Shown here in pieces: positions 44,512 through 52,529 of a stretch of 64,000 nucleotides of DNA. The first letter of the stretch is position 1, and each line of letters starts with the position of its first letter. The position numbers were made by a program, and so were the translations under genes. The stretch lies in assembly GCA_016712265.1 (NCBI GenBank), contig JADJRJ010000027.1, forward strand, positions 248,001 to 312,000. The letters are read 5' to 3'. Below the pieces are notes generated by a model. It was given only the letters and a program-made list of their open reading frames with translations. It made no database searches and was not told the origin of the DNA. The stretch comes from Gemmatimonadota bacterium. Lineage in GTDB: Bacteria; Gemmatimonadota; Gemmatimonadetes; Gemmatimonadales; Gemmatimonadaceae.

Positions 44512-45012
44512 CTAGGTGCCCTTGTATGAAGGCCCGGGATCTGCCGCTCCCAATCCACAGGCCTCGCGGCGCGGGATGCGCAGGTGGGCCGGAACATTGG
44601 CGGCGAGTTTCCGCAGCTCCGTGACGGGGAAAGACAGCAAGTCTTTGCCTATTCCCTTCCTGTGAGCGTATCGCTCCTGAATCCGGGCGCCTGGCCCGTT
44701 GTACACTTCTGTGAAGGTCCCATCAGGTGATAGCTGGAGGCCGAGGTAGAGGTCAGGAACCGAGCGCATGGTGAGATGCTGCTTGAACGTCGCCTTTATT
44801 TGCACGTTGCGGCCATCGCGGGTCATGGCGTCGTGGATGGGTCTAGACACTTGGTCGAGCTCAAGGTCGTATTCCATCGCGCCGATCACCTCTCCGACGT
44901 CGCCGACCAAACGCCCATCAATCGTGAAGGCGCGATGCGGGAATGTCTTGGTGAGGCGCTCAATTCCCGCAAAGATGTCCTGCAGCGCGGCAGCAATCTC
45001 GGAGTGCGACAT
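44512..45012 (-). CDS. DUF6998-like protein with a D...QxK nuclease-type motif
   Basis: 166 residues. Family-like sequence runs AFTIDGRLVGDVGEVIGAMEY, then SRPIHDAMTRDGRNVQIKAT and DLYLGLQLSPDGTFTEVYNG, as in proteins I recall as DUF6998. The D61...Q71-I-K73 spacing is that of Mrr-type PD-(D/E)XK nucleases in which Gln replaces Glu. It is the first gene of a two-gene operon with the nuclease-like gene ending at 43734. It could bind or cut DNA with that partner. Confidence 0.6.
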   Translation of the reverse strand: MSHSEIAAALQDIFAGIERLTKTFPHRAFTIDGRLVGDVGEVIGAMEYDLELDQVSRPIHDAMTRDGRNVQIKATFKQHLTMRSVPDLYLGLQLSPDGTFTEVYNGPGARIQERYAHRKGIGKDLLSFPVTELRKLAANVPAHLRIPRREACGLGAADPGPSYKGT

Positions 45013-45463
45013 GAATGGCAGGCCTTGTCTTCCTATTTGTAGACCGTTGTGGATCTACAGGGTGGACGTTATCCCGCTTTGCACCGGTCAGGAAGAGCCC
45101 GCAGACTCGCCGCGCACACCACACCCTCTTTGGAGGCGAGTCGCGTGGTCCGACGAGGTTTGCCCAGTTCGCCCGACCGGCCGGTCACCATCGGTGTGCG
45201 CCGTGACGGCGGCGTCACCCCCCAGTTAGCGCGACGGACAAGCCCGCGTGCGCCGCAAGGTTGGGCGGCCGGGAGCCCGGCTATACCGGGGACGAGGCTG
45301 AAGAGTTCAGAGACATGGGAGCAGGTGACGGGCGCAATGTTGGCCCGGCGATTGTGCACCCACGCTACGCGGCGATAGCTGGGGTGACTCCTGGCACCAC
45401 CGCTCGCCTCCACGGCCAGCGACAATGACCGCATGAAGCTCTGTCCGATCTGGAATGCGCGCG
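45013..45463. other. Intergenic region, no gene seen
   Basis: About 450 bases between two minus-strand genes. No frame has a domain or good start. A segment near 45209 (GTCACCCCCCAG) resembles ones at 26797 and 28287. It should contain the promoter of the nuclease-like pair. Confidence 0.35.
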
Positions 45464-46099
45464 TCAGGTCGTCCCACTCCCCGGCCCCTTCCTCCACCCA
45501 TCCAACACCCGCTGCTGCTCCCGCGCCGTCAACTCCGACAACAGGCGCCCCCCAAACTCCGCCGGCAGCTCCGGCAACCCCCCGAACTTCCGACGGTACC
45601 ACGCCTCAATCTTCTTCCAACGCCGCTCCCGCCGCTCCGCCTTCCGGCTCGCCTGAACCGGCTCCGGATACCGCTCCCGCAGACGCGCAAGCCGCCGCTC
45701 ACGCTCCTCCACCGGCACCAGCGTCGCCTCCCACCGCCGCTTCCCCTCGGCGCTCGCGTCATACGGCTCCGGGATCACCACCGCCCGCTCCGGCAGGCTC
45801 TCTAATAGTCGTCGCGCCAGGTCGCGCCGCTCATCCTCGCTGAGCGTCGTGAAGTCAAAGTCGGCGGTCACCGACACCCGTAACCGACGCGTGTCGCTCG
45901 GCGACCAGCTCCGCTCGCCGCCCAGCGCCACCCCCATTTGCGACGCCTTGTTCCGCACCGACTTGGGCGATCGCGAAAGCGCGCGCGCGATCCCGCTGGT
46001 CACCACCCCGTCCCTGGCCAGCCGGACCAGCTCCTCCATCTCCTCGCGCGTCCAGAACTGATGGCTGCGCCTGCCAATACGCACACGACTCGGCGCCAT
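45464..46099 (-). CDS. SANT/Myb-like DNA-binding protein
   Basis: 211 residues. The N terminus SHQFWTREEMEELVRLARDG with RALSRSPKSVRNKASQMGVA is a SANT/Myb-type helix-turn-helix (W..eE...L.....G.....IA..L.RS..SVR.KA). The middle (DFTTLSEDERRDLARRLLES) is helical, and the C terminus is a basic coiled segment with many Arg/Glu pairs. It is likely a DNA-binding regulator. Palindromes lie just upstream of its start (46161-46186) and may be its operator. Confidence 0.6.
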   Translation of the reverse strand: MAPSRVRIGRRSHQFWTREEMEELVRLARDGVVTSGIARALSRSPKSVRNKASQMGVALGGERSWSPSDTRRLRVSVTADFDFTTLSEDERRDLARRLLESLPERAVVIPEPYDASAEGKRRWEATLVPVEERERRLARLRERYPEPVQASRKAERRERRWKKIEAWYRRKFGGLPELPAEFGGRLLSELTAREQQRVLDGWRKGPGSGTT

Positions 46100-46160
46100 C
46101 CTTAAGGGTCTCCGCTGCGGGATGCGAGGAATACGACGTCCGTTTGTAACGGTTTCACTG

Positions 46161-46186
46161 GTGGGGCTCCCACGGGACTGTCCCGT
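46161..46186. promoter_or_regulatory. Overlapping palindromes upstream of the SANT-like gene
   Basis: GTGGG-GCT-CCCAC (46161-46173) overlaps ACGGGAC-T-GTCCCGT (46172-46186), both perfect inverted repeats. A TTTAAGGGT direct repeat lies on both sides (near 46099 and 46191). The region before the duplicated gene at 62100 has the related palindrome GTGGGATCCCAC (62098-62109). Candidate operator or hairpin. Confidence 0.55.
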
Positions 46187-46309
46187 CTTCCTTTAAGGGT
46201 AGGAGCACTGAACTCCGGGCGATACCGCTCCATACGCCGCCCCTCCGCGCCCGCCCGACCAGGCGCCCCCGTTCCCGCCCAGCCCCACCCGACCGGAATC
46301 CCCCGCGTT

Positions 46310-46870
46310 CCGCCGCGACGACGACCCGGCGCGCCGCGACGACGGCAAGACTCGACGCGACGATCGCTGGTCCGGCCGCGACAACGCCTGACCTGGCCGC
46401 GAAGGTCGCGAGTCACGACCGAACGACGCCTGGCCCGGCCACGACGACAGCTGGACCAGACAGGACGACGACAAGCCAGGCCGCGACAACGCCCGGCCCG
46501 AACGCGACGACAGCAAGTCACGCCGCAACGACGACAAGCCGGGCCACGACGACGCCCGACCCGCACGCGCCGACGACAAGTCGCGCCGCGACGACGCCTG
46601 GCCCAAACGCGACGACGCCTGACCCCGAACGCGACAACGGCAAGTCACGCCGCGACGACGCCTGGCCCAAACGAGACGACGCCTGACCCGGGCAAGACGA
46701 CGCCGAGTCACGACGCAACGACGACAAACCCGGCCACGACGACGGCCGACCCGCACGCACCGACGACAAGTCACGCCGCGACGACGCCTGTCCCTGACGA
46801 GACGACGCCTGACCCGAGCGAGACAACGACAGGCACAACCGAAACGACGACCAACCCACACCTCAACACC
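46310..46870. repeat. 21-bp minisatellite, about 25 units
   Basis: The DNA runs in 21-base units of the type CGCGACGACGCCTGRCCC plus three bases, for example at 46600-46700, with one 22-base unit near 46620. Divergence between units is high. On the plus strand the units read as heptads [RH][DN]DxxPx, but TGA stands in several units where others have TGG, so this strand is not a working gene now. On the minus strand one frame stays open (heptads such as RSGQASS) but is Cys/Arg-rich and unconvincing. Confidence 0.8.
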
Positions 46871-47031
46871 ATCGACCACCCATGACCATCACCACCCACC
46901 CCAAACGCGCGAGCCACCTGCCGCGCGCTCCGCCCCCACACGGGGGCCACCAGCCCACAAGCAGCAACCCGCACCCAGCATCACCGCCTCACCCTGGGGC
47001 GGTGCTCACATCCATATGGAGAACCCCTGTT

Positions 47032-47724
47032 ATGAAGTCCGATCGCAAGCAGGTCCTGTTCACGCTCCGCCGCGTCCACGACTTCCTCAACGCGGAGGCG
47101 CGCCCCGAACCCCTCGCCACCCCCATTCGCGACCTGGCCGGCGTCATCGGCCGGCTCGAGACCTTTGGAGCGCGGCAGGAGGAACACCACCGCCGGATGC
47201 AGCTCCTCACCACGCAGCTGAAAGCGCAGGGGCGCCGCGTCCGCGGTGTGCACATGAGGGCGATCATCCTGGCCGCCCGCGCGATCCTGCCGCGCGAAAG
47301 CCAGGACGCCATCGCCCTGGAACACGCCGCTCGCCTCCCGCGCTACAAGGCGGACTACGAGCAGATCGTCCTCGCGGCGCGCGGTGTCGCAGCCACCACG
47401 GAGCCCTACCGTGACCAACTCGCGGCTGCGGGACTCGGCCCCGACTTCCTCACCAACCTCCTCGCCGCCGCCGACGCCCTCGTCGCCCTCGTCGGCGCAC
47501 GCGCCCTCGAACTCGAGCGGCGCATGGCGGCCACCGAGGGGGTGGAAACCGAGGCGCGGCGCGGGGTCGCCCTCACCCGCTTCCTCGACGTCCTCGTGCG
47601 CCCGACGCTGGACGGCAATCCGTCACGCCTCGTCGAATGGGAGCGGGTCATCCGCCGCGCCCGTCCGCCGCAGGCCGCGGAACTCCCCGTGGCTCCCGGA
47701 GGTGAGTCCGCCCGGGCCGCGTAA
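47032..47724 (+). CDS. Helical protein of unknown function (duplicated gene, copy 1)
   Basis: 230 residues from the ATG at 47032 (MKSDRKQVLFTLRRVHDFLN), chosen for its start and spacing; upstream codons are Pro/His-rich. The protein is entirely helical by pattern: ARPEPLATPIRDLAGVIGRL, EEHHRRMQLLTTQL, FLTNLLAAADALVALVGARA. Gly/Pro-free helical stretches of 25-30 residues recur, so a four-helix or longer bundle is likely. No signal. It is part of a 722-base block repeated at 62237. Its family is unknown to me. It ends at a strong hairpin (47747-47772). Confidence 0.6.
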   Translation: MKSDRKQVLFTLRRVHDFLNAEARPEPLATPIRDLAGVIGRLETFGARQEEHHRRMQLLTTQLKAQGRRVRGVHMRAIILAARAILPRESQDAIALEHAARLPRYKADYEQIVLAARGVAATTEPYRDQLAAAGLGPDFLTNLLAAADALVALVGARALELERRMAATEGVETEARRGVALTRFLDVLVRPTLDGNPSRLVEWERVIRRARPPQAAELPVAPGGESARAA

Positions 47725-47782
47725 CGCGGCATGACGGCGTGGCATCGTGGGGAGGTGGCGCCGCCTCCCCACATGTCGCGCG
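47061..47782. repeat. 722-bp duplication, copy 1
   Basis: Gap-free match to 62237-62958 with scattered substitutions; in the translated part only about five residues differ (K/Q, A/S, M/I, D/E, A/P). The block covers the gene from its 10th codon through a 3' hairpin. No terminal inverted repeats or target duplication were seen. Confidence 0.9.
47747..47772. terminator. Hairpin after copy 1
   Basis: GTGGGGAGG pairs with CCTCCCCAC around TGGCGCCG, which is itself nearly self-complementary. No T tract follows, so it is a Rho-dependent-type or bidirectional hairpin at best. An identical copy ends the second duplication. Confidence 0.6.
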
Positions 47783-47998
47783 TTGCCAACGACACCCGGG
47801 GGTGAGACCGGCCATGATACCGACGACGCCCTTGCTTCCCCGAATCCGGAGACCGGCCCTTCCCAGCTCGCCGATCGCCTTGATCGGGACGCAGCCCGGG
47901 GTCAGTATTCGCTTCATTGAAACAAGCGCGAAGGTTGCGGCACCCTTGAGATGCAGGGGCCTTCCAGGGTCACTGCCTCTCCATTCTCCAGAGGATTC

Positions 47999-49090
47999 GT
48001 GCGAGCGCGCCTACGCACTGTCGTCGTGGTTCATCTGCTCCTGATGTCGGGGGCCTGCGCGCCGCGGACAGTGGTGGTGACGGCGCAGCGCCCCAAGCTC
48101 GCCGAGACCCCCAGACCTGCCCCGAGTCCCTCGTCAACCAGGAACGCTCCCGCTGCCGCGCCGTCGGTAACGGACCGGCTTGTCCTTGCGGCATACACGG
48201 GGGATGTAGGAGGCGTCAGGATGGCGCTTGAGCGGGGAGGCGACATCAACGGCGTCTCGCGTCTGGGGCAGACGCCATCGGGCGCGGTCGCGACCGCCGT
48301 TCGGCAAAACAAGTTTGAGGTCCTGCAGTTCCTTATAGCTCGCGGTGCTGCGCTGACGGCCCTGCCTGGCGAGGCCCATGGTTCAAGCGCCCTGCACGTC
48401 GCCGCGGCGCACGGTGCGTCATCCGATATCATGCGGCTGATCCATCACTCCGGCGTGCCGGTGGATGCTCGCGATACGCGCGGCTTGACGCCCAGCATGG
48501 TCGCTGCGGACTCCGCCAGCGCATCGCTCGGCGAGCTGATCCATCTGCGCGCTGATCCATCCGCCGTCGACGCGGATGGGCGGTCGCTCTGGCAACACGC
48601 GTACGTGGGGCTGCGCCAACTCCCGACGGTCGAGACCATGTGCCCCCTGCCGGTGGCCGGAGGCCAGGCCTCGCTCGCCAGCAGTCGGCCCGAGCCGTAT
48701 CCGTGGCTCGAGGCGGTTCCGCGGGACTCGCTTGCGAAGATCTTCCCCCGGTGCGACGTCAACATCGCTGTGGCACGTCGCGCGCATGAGGTCCTGCTCG
48801 CACTCGAAGCCATTCTCGCGAGCGAAACGAGGGCGTGGCAGGTCGGCCGAGCCGATATCCAGTCCGACAGGGCCCTGTGCCGCAACATCGCCGCCCACAC
48901 CGTCTTGTCCTCGGTGGCATATACCACTCAATGGAACCAGCGCGTTCGCCGCGCCGATTTTCGCCTGCGGGAGTCAGGCAATGAGATGTACCGCGAGCGC
49001 ACGTGGGTTACCAGCAGCTACACCGCGTTTGAGCGGCTCATGCGTGCCACCCGCCCCTGCCTCATCGGGCCTGGAACCCCACCGCCATGA
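47999..49090 (+). CDS. Ankyrin-repeat lipoprotein, pair 1
   Basis: 363 residues from a GTG with AGAGGA three bases upstream; the following VRARLRTVVVVHLLLMSGAC is a lipoprotein leader. About four ankyrin repeats follow residue 60: RLVLAAYTGDVGGVRMALER, FEVLQFLIARGAALTALPGE, SALHVAAAHGASSDIMRLIH, and DTRGLTPSMVAADSASASLG. The C-terminal 150 residues have several Cys (CPLPVA, FPRCDVN, ALCRNIAA, RPCLIG) and are unassigned. Its stop overlaps the next start (ATGA). It is a paralogue of the gene at 60982-61932. Confidence 0.75.
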   Translation: MRARLRTVVVVHLLLMSGACAPRTVVVTAQRPKLAETPRPAPSPSSTRNAPAAAPSVTDRLVLAAYTGDVGGVRMALERGGDINGVSRLGQTPSGAVATAVRQNKFEVLQFLIARGAALTALPGEAHGSSALHVAAAHGASSDIMRLIHHSGVPVDARDTRGLTPSMVAADSASASLGELIHLRADPSAVDADGRSLWQHAYVGLRQLPTVETMCPLPVAGGQASLASSRPEPYPWLEAVPRDSLAKIFPRCDVNIAVARRAHEVLLALEAILASETRAWQVGRADIQSDRALCRNIAAHTVLSSVAYTTQWNQRVRRADFRLRESGNEMYRERTWVTSSYTAFERLMRATRPCLIGPGTPPP

Positions 49091-49773
49091 CTTCCTGCGT
49101 CTTTGCCGCGCGAACCTTGGCGCGTATTGTCTGCGGTTTGCTTTTGCTGGCTCCCGCGCGAGGCATCGGCGCGCAGAGTGGTTTCACACTCGCCACGGCC
49201 GTCCGCGCCATTGATCGGTCAAGCCGATTGGACAGCCTGCTCAGTGCGATCGACGTGAACTGGGCACAATCATGCAAGCGCTGGGTGACGCTGTTTGGTG
49301 ACGAGCATGACGTGCCGGTGTGCCGAGAGTGGGTCACGACCAACCCCGCGCTCCAGCAACTCCCGCCAGATCGTCGAGGCGACCTGGGACAGGTCAACGA
49401 GATTCACGCGACGTCGGAACGAGCGATGAGGTTCCTCTTGGAATCGCTGCCGTCCGGGGCGGACGCCGCGGTGAGAACCAGGCTCCTGGGTTCCTGGACG
49501 AAGGGCCAGCTGCTGGCCGCCCTCTTCGTCCAACACGTGCGCCGCAACGTCGCACGCGATGTGTGGTCTTTCGACGTTGCCGCCGACACCCTCATGAGTC
49601 GCATCAAGGCGCTCCGGTCCACCCCGCCACGATCGGCCTTCGCCGGGGATGATGACGCCAAGCGAGGAGAGATCACGGGCCTGTGCACGTTCGCGTGGGA
49701 TGCCATCGAACGTGCGACGCTGCCAGTGCAGGACAAACACATGCCGACCGGGTCCCTGCAATGCTGGCCGTAG
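49087..49773 (+). CDS. Secreted protein of unknown function, pair 1
   Basis: 228 residues. Sec signal CGLLLLAPARGIGAQ. The mature protein is helical with conserved cysteines: SCKRWVTLFGDEHDVPVCRE, and LCTFAWDAIE near the end. The CKR.W..... C arrangement also occurs in the protein at 60158-60910 (DCKRSWVASSGERSARLCLE). It is coupled by a 4-base overlap to the ankyrin lipoprotein gene; the pair probably acts together at the cell surface or in the periplasm. Confidence 0.6.
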   Translation: MTSCVFAARTLARIVCGLLLLAPARGIGAQSGFTLATAVRAIDRSSRLDSLLSAIDVNWAQSCKRWVTLFGDEHDVPVCREWVTTNPALQQLPPDRRGDLGQVNEIHATSERAMRFLLESLPSGADAAVRTRLLGSWTKGQLLAALFVQHVRRNVARDVWSFDVAADTLMSRIKALRSTPPRSAFAGDDDAKRGEITGLCTFAWDAIERATLPVQDKHMPTGSLQCWP

Positions 49774-50091
49774 GGTGACGAGAGTATTTCTGGCGGTCGG
49801 GGTCGGGCGAGCCCGGACCGGATTGCCAACAGGCACCAGCCCCGACGGCCGAGGTCAGCAGGCGCTCACATGCCTCGTCGAAACCGCGGCTTGTGCGAGG
49901 CCGACGCTCCGGAAACCCTGCCGACCTTCCAGCGGCAAGGCTGAGTCGTAACGAAGGCGGTGGCGTCGGCACTCAATCGGTGGACACCACCATGGTGTCG
50001 GCCTGCAAGTCGTGTAACGCCTCGCACTCAGTCTGTGTGACTGTCGTGGCCATGCGCCGCAAGCAGGCGAGCCTCCGACCCCCGCCCGCAC
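49774..50091. other. Intergenic region with one hairpin
   Basis: 318 bases between co-directional genes. No gene seen. GACACCA-CCA-TGGTGTC (about 49983-49999) is a perfect 7-base inverted repeat and could be an operator or hairpin for the next gene. Confidence 0.45.
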
Positions 50092-52371
50092 ATGACGAAG
50101 CGCCGAGAGAGAACGTGTTGGTTCAACGTCGTTGACCACGCCGATCGCCGCACCTGGAGAGCCGTTCCGCTGCTCGCGTTCTTGGCCTCCCTCGCAGCGT
50201 GCGCCGGCCCCACGGACGCAGGAGGTGATCCCCCTGTGTCAGGGGCACCACCCACTTGGCAGGTGACGCCCCCCCGGGCGGAGGCAGGTACCGTCCTCCG
50301 CATCGCGCCGCCATCTCCAACCGGGGACATCTCCGACGCAGAGGTCCATTTGTCTGGGACCCCCCTGGTATCGCGACACGACTCAAGCAGTGGGACCCTG
50401 AGCATCGTGATGCCGGCGGTCTCGGCAGGGAAGCTCCGGCTTGACGTGGTAAGGAATGGACGACCCGTCGGTACCGCGTGGGTTGAGGCCGTGCCCATGC
50501 AGGTCGACCAAGGGGCAAGGCTGCTCGGCGACTCCCTTGAGGTGCTGCTCGAGGGATTGGCTGCCGCGATCGATACGCTGCACCTCGGCCACGGTGACCT
50601 TGGCGTTGTCGACACTGCTGCGGCAGCCCTCTCCGCCGACCTCGCAGCTGACCTGCGAGGAGCGCTCGCCGAATGGCGGAGCCTCTCGGCGCCGAGGAGA
50701 GACTCGGCAGCGGCCCTGCTCGCGAACGCGCTTGATACGATGAGCCTCCGGGAGATCATCGATCCTCCCACCGACGCCATGGCCCTCCGTGCCGCAGCCC
50801 CGAACGCGGCCCCGAACCAGGACCCTTTCGCGCAGTGCATCAACACCAGATACCTCGTGGACGATACGGACGAGGGCGTTGAGGCCCTGAGTTGGGACAG
50901 ACTCGAGCTCGTCCTCGCGGGGATTGCCGCGATCCCAGTCAGCGGCGGTACCAGCGCGGCAGTCGTTGTTGCGACGGCCGCGCGCGTGGCGGCGGCGTTG
51001 GTGGCGGCCAAGGTGACAGCGCAGCTGGCCAACCTTTATGCCACCCTGCGGTCTCACGTGCCCCGTCCGCGCTCCATGGGTGGCTCGGTCTTCCTGCACT
51101 TCGAGCCGGCAACGGGGTCGGTCGGGCATGAGCAGGATCCCACGGCCAGGGCCTACATGATGCCGCTGCTGGCACTCGGAATCGGCGGTGAACCGCTCCT
51201 GTTTGGAGCGGTAAAGGGCATCGGGGGAGCCGTTGCCAAGAAGTGGCTTCGATGGGCGGAACGGCTGAAACTGCGCAGCGAGTGGATCCAGAAGATGGAG
51301 CAGAGGATCACGACGTTTGCCATCGACAAGATCCTGGGGACCCTTCGGGGGCGCATCGAACGCATCCTGCGCCTCGGGGCGCCGTACACGCTGCGCACGT
51401 GGACGGTCCCGATCGAAGCGTCCCTCCTCGCGATTGCGCCAACGTCCGGCGAGGGCTGGCGGCTCCAGACACTTCCGTCCCCCCCGTCAACCACTGGTCT
51501 CCGATTCACCGTGGATGCCCTGGTTCCGAATCCTCTAGACCTGACGTTCGTCCCGCAGTACACCGGCACGATCCCTCCTGAGGTCGAAATGTGCCGCCCT
51601 CACCCGGTAAAGCCCGCGCAAGAACGCGGGGAAAACGCTTTCCGCATCGAGACGTCGGCGAAGCGCGTCACGGCGAGCGTTGGGTCACTAACCATCGCGT
51701 CGCCCGCGAACACCAGCACCTTCGAGGCTGGCATCACAGTGCACAATCCGTTCGGCACGAAGGTGGTCGCGACCGTCGCAAACCTTGGTCCTTTCGTGAC
51801 GCCCGGGTTCGCCGCCGAAATTGCGAACGCGACGGTGACGCTCGCTCCGTACCAGACCATCACTGCCTCGGATCCGTCGGCGCCTCGCCTCCGCATGAAC
51901 GTCTCGGCGGGCCTGCCCGCCGTGCGATTGGGGGTTGCCCTCGGCGTCGATGCCAACGGCAAGCGCCATAGCTGCAGCGTGGCGGATGTGCGGATCACTT
52001 CGACCGGGACGGTGGTCAAGGAGAACGCGTTCACGGTCCACTTCGGCGGTGCCACGCCCAGCACGAACAGCACAGCGAGCGCGACGGTGAACCTCAACGG
52101 CACCGCGTCAACGGTCTCGTGGAAGGGGCGCAATACAGCGGATCTTTCAGTACAGCTACGGCCAGGGCCGAATACGGTCGTCATCGTCCTCTCGAGCGGA
52201 ACGGGATTGGGGGGCTACATCGTCCCCCCACCCTTCGGCAGTGGAAGGGCAGTCTCGTTCAGCTACAACCCCCACGTCCTGCGCTACTTCCTCCAGACCT
52301 TCAACCCTGCCTCCTCGCCCGCGGACTTCTATGTGAAGCAGGCCGAGCGGATCTGCGCTCAGTCGAGTTAG
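50092..52371 (+). CDS. Large lipoprotein of unknown function
   Basis: 759 residues. A basic N terminus leads to a lipoprotein signal (PLLAFLASLAACAGPTDAG). Residues 50-130 have an IPT/TIG-like strand order (TWQVTPPRAEAGTVLRIAPP, SGTLSIVMPAVSAGKLRLDV). A long helical central part follows (AGIAAIPVSGGTSAAVVVAT, AKVTAQLANLYATL, LGTLRGRIERILRLGA). The last 200 residues are beta-rich and Thr-rich, ending in two Cys-containing segments. It has no recognised family. It stands between the secreted gene of pair 1 and a kinase on the other strand. Confidence 0.65.
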   Translation: MTKRRERTCWFNVVDHADRRTWRAVPLLAFLASLAACAGPTDAGGDPPVSGAPPTWQVTPPRAEAGTVLRIAPPSPTGDISDAEVHLSGTPLVSRHDSSSGTLSIVMPAVSAGKLRLDVVRNGRPVGTAWVEAVPMQVDQGARLLGDSLEVLLEGLAAAIDTLHLGHGDLGVVDTAAAALSADLAADLRGALAEWRSLSAPRRDSAAALLANALDTMSLREIIDPPTDAMALRAAAPNAAPNQDPFAQCINTRYLVDDTDEGVEALSWDRLELVLAGIAAIPVSGGTSAAVVVATAARVAAALVAAKVTAQLANLYATLRSHVPRPRSMGGSVFLHFEPATGSVGHEQDPTARAYMMPLLALGIGGEPLLFGAVKGIGGAVAKKWLRWAERLKLRSEWIQKMEQRITTFAIDKILGTLRGRIERILRLGAPYTLRTWTVPIEASLLAIAPTSGEGWRLQTLPSPPSTTGLRFTVDALVPNPLDLTFVPQYTGTIPPEVEMCRPHPVKPAQERGENAFRIETSAKRVTASVGSLTIASPANTSTFEAGITVHNPFGTKVVATVANLGPFVTPGFAAEIANATVTLAPYQTITASDPSAPRLRMNVSAGLPAVRLGVALGVDANGKRHSCSVADVRITSTGTVVKENAFTVHFGGATPSTNSTASATVNLNGTASTVSWKGRNTADLSVQLRPGPNTVVIVLSSGTGLGGYIVPPPFGSGRAVSFSYNPHVLRYFLQTFNPASSPADFYVKQAERICAQSS

Positions 52372-52529
52372 GACTCCGTCCGGAAACACCTACCACACCC
52401 TGCCCTCCCTCTGTCGTGATCCCCATTGTTGCCCAGACGTTTCTCAGTCTCATTGGGGGGAGAGGGAGATTCTGCCCTGCGTGCAAGGGACAGCACCAAT
52501 TCGATCGGGGTGCGGTCGTGAGGCTCGCC

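Noticed and set aside
46193..46879. 228-codon minus-strand frame through the minisatellite
   Set aside because: Open only because the 21-base unit has no stop in that phase; Cys/Arg-rich, changes repeat phase midway, no start context.
47648..47917. 89-codon minus-strand frame (MKRILTPGCVPI...)
   Set aside because: Overlaps the conserved end of the duplicated gene and its hairpin; no homologous frame is kept in copy 2.
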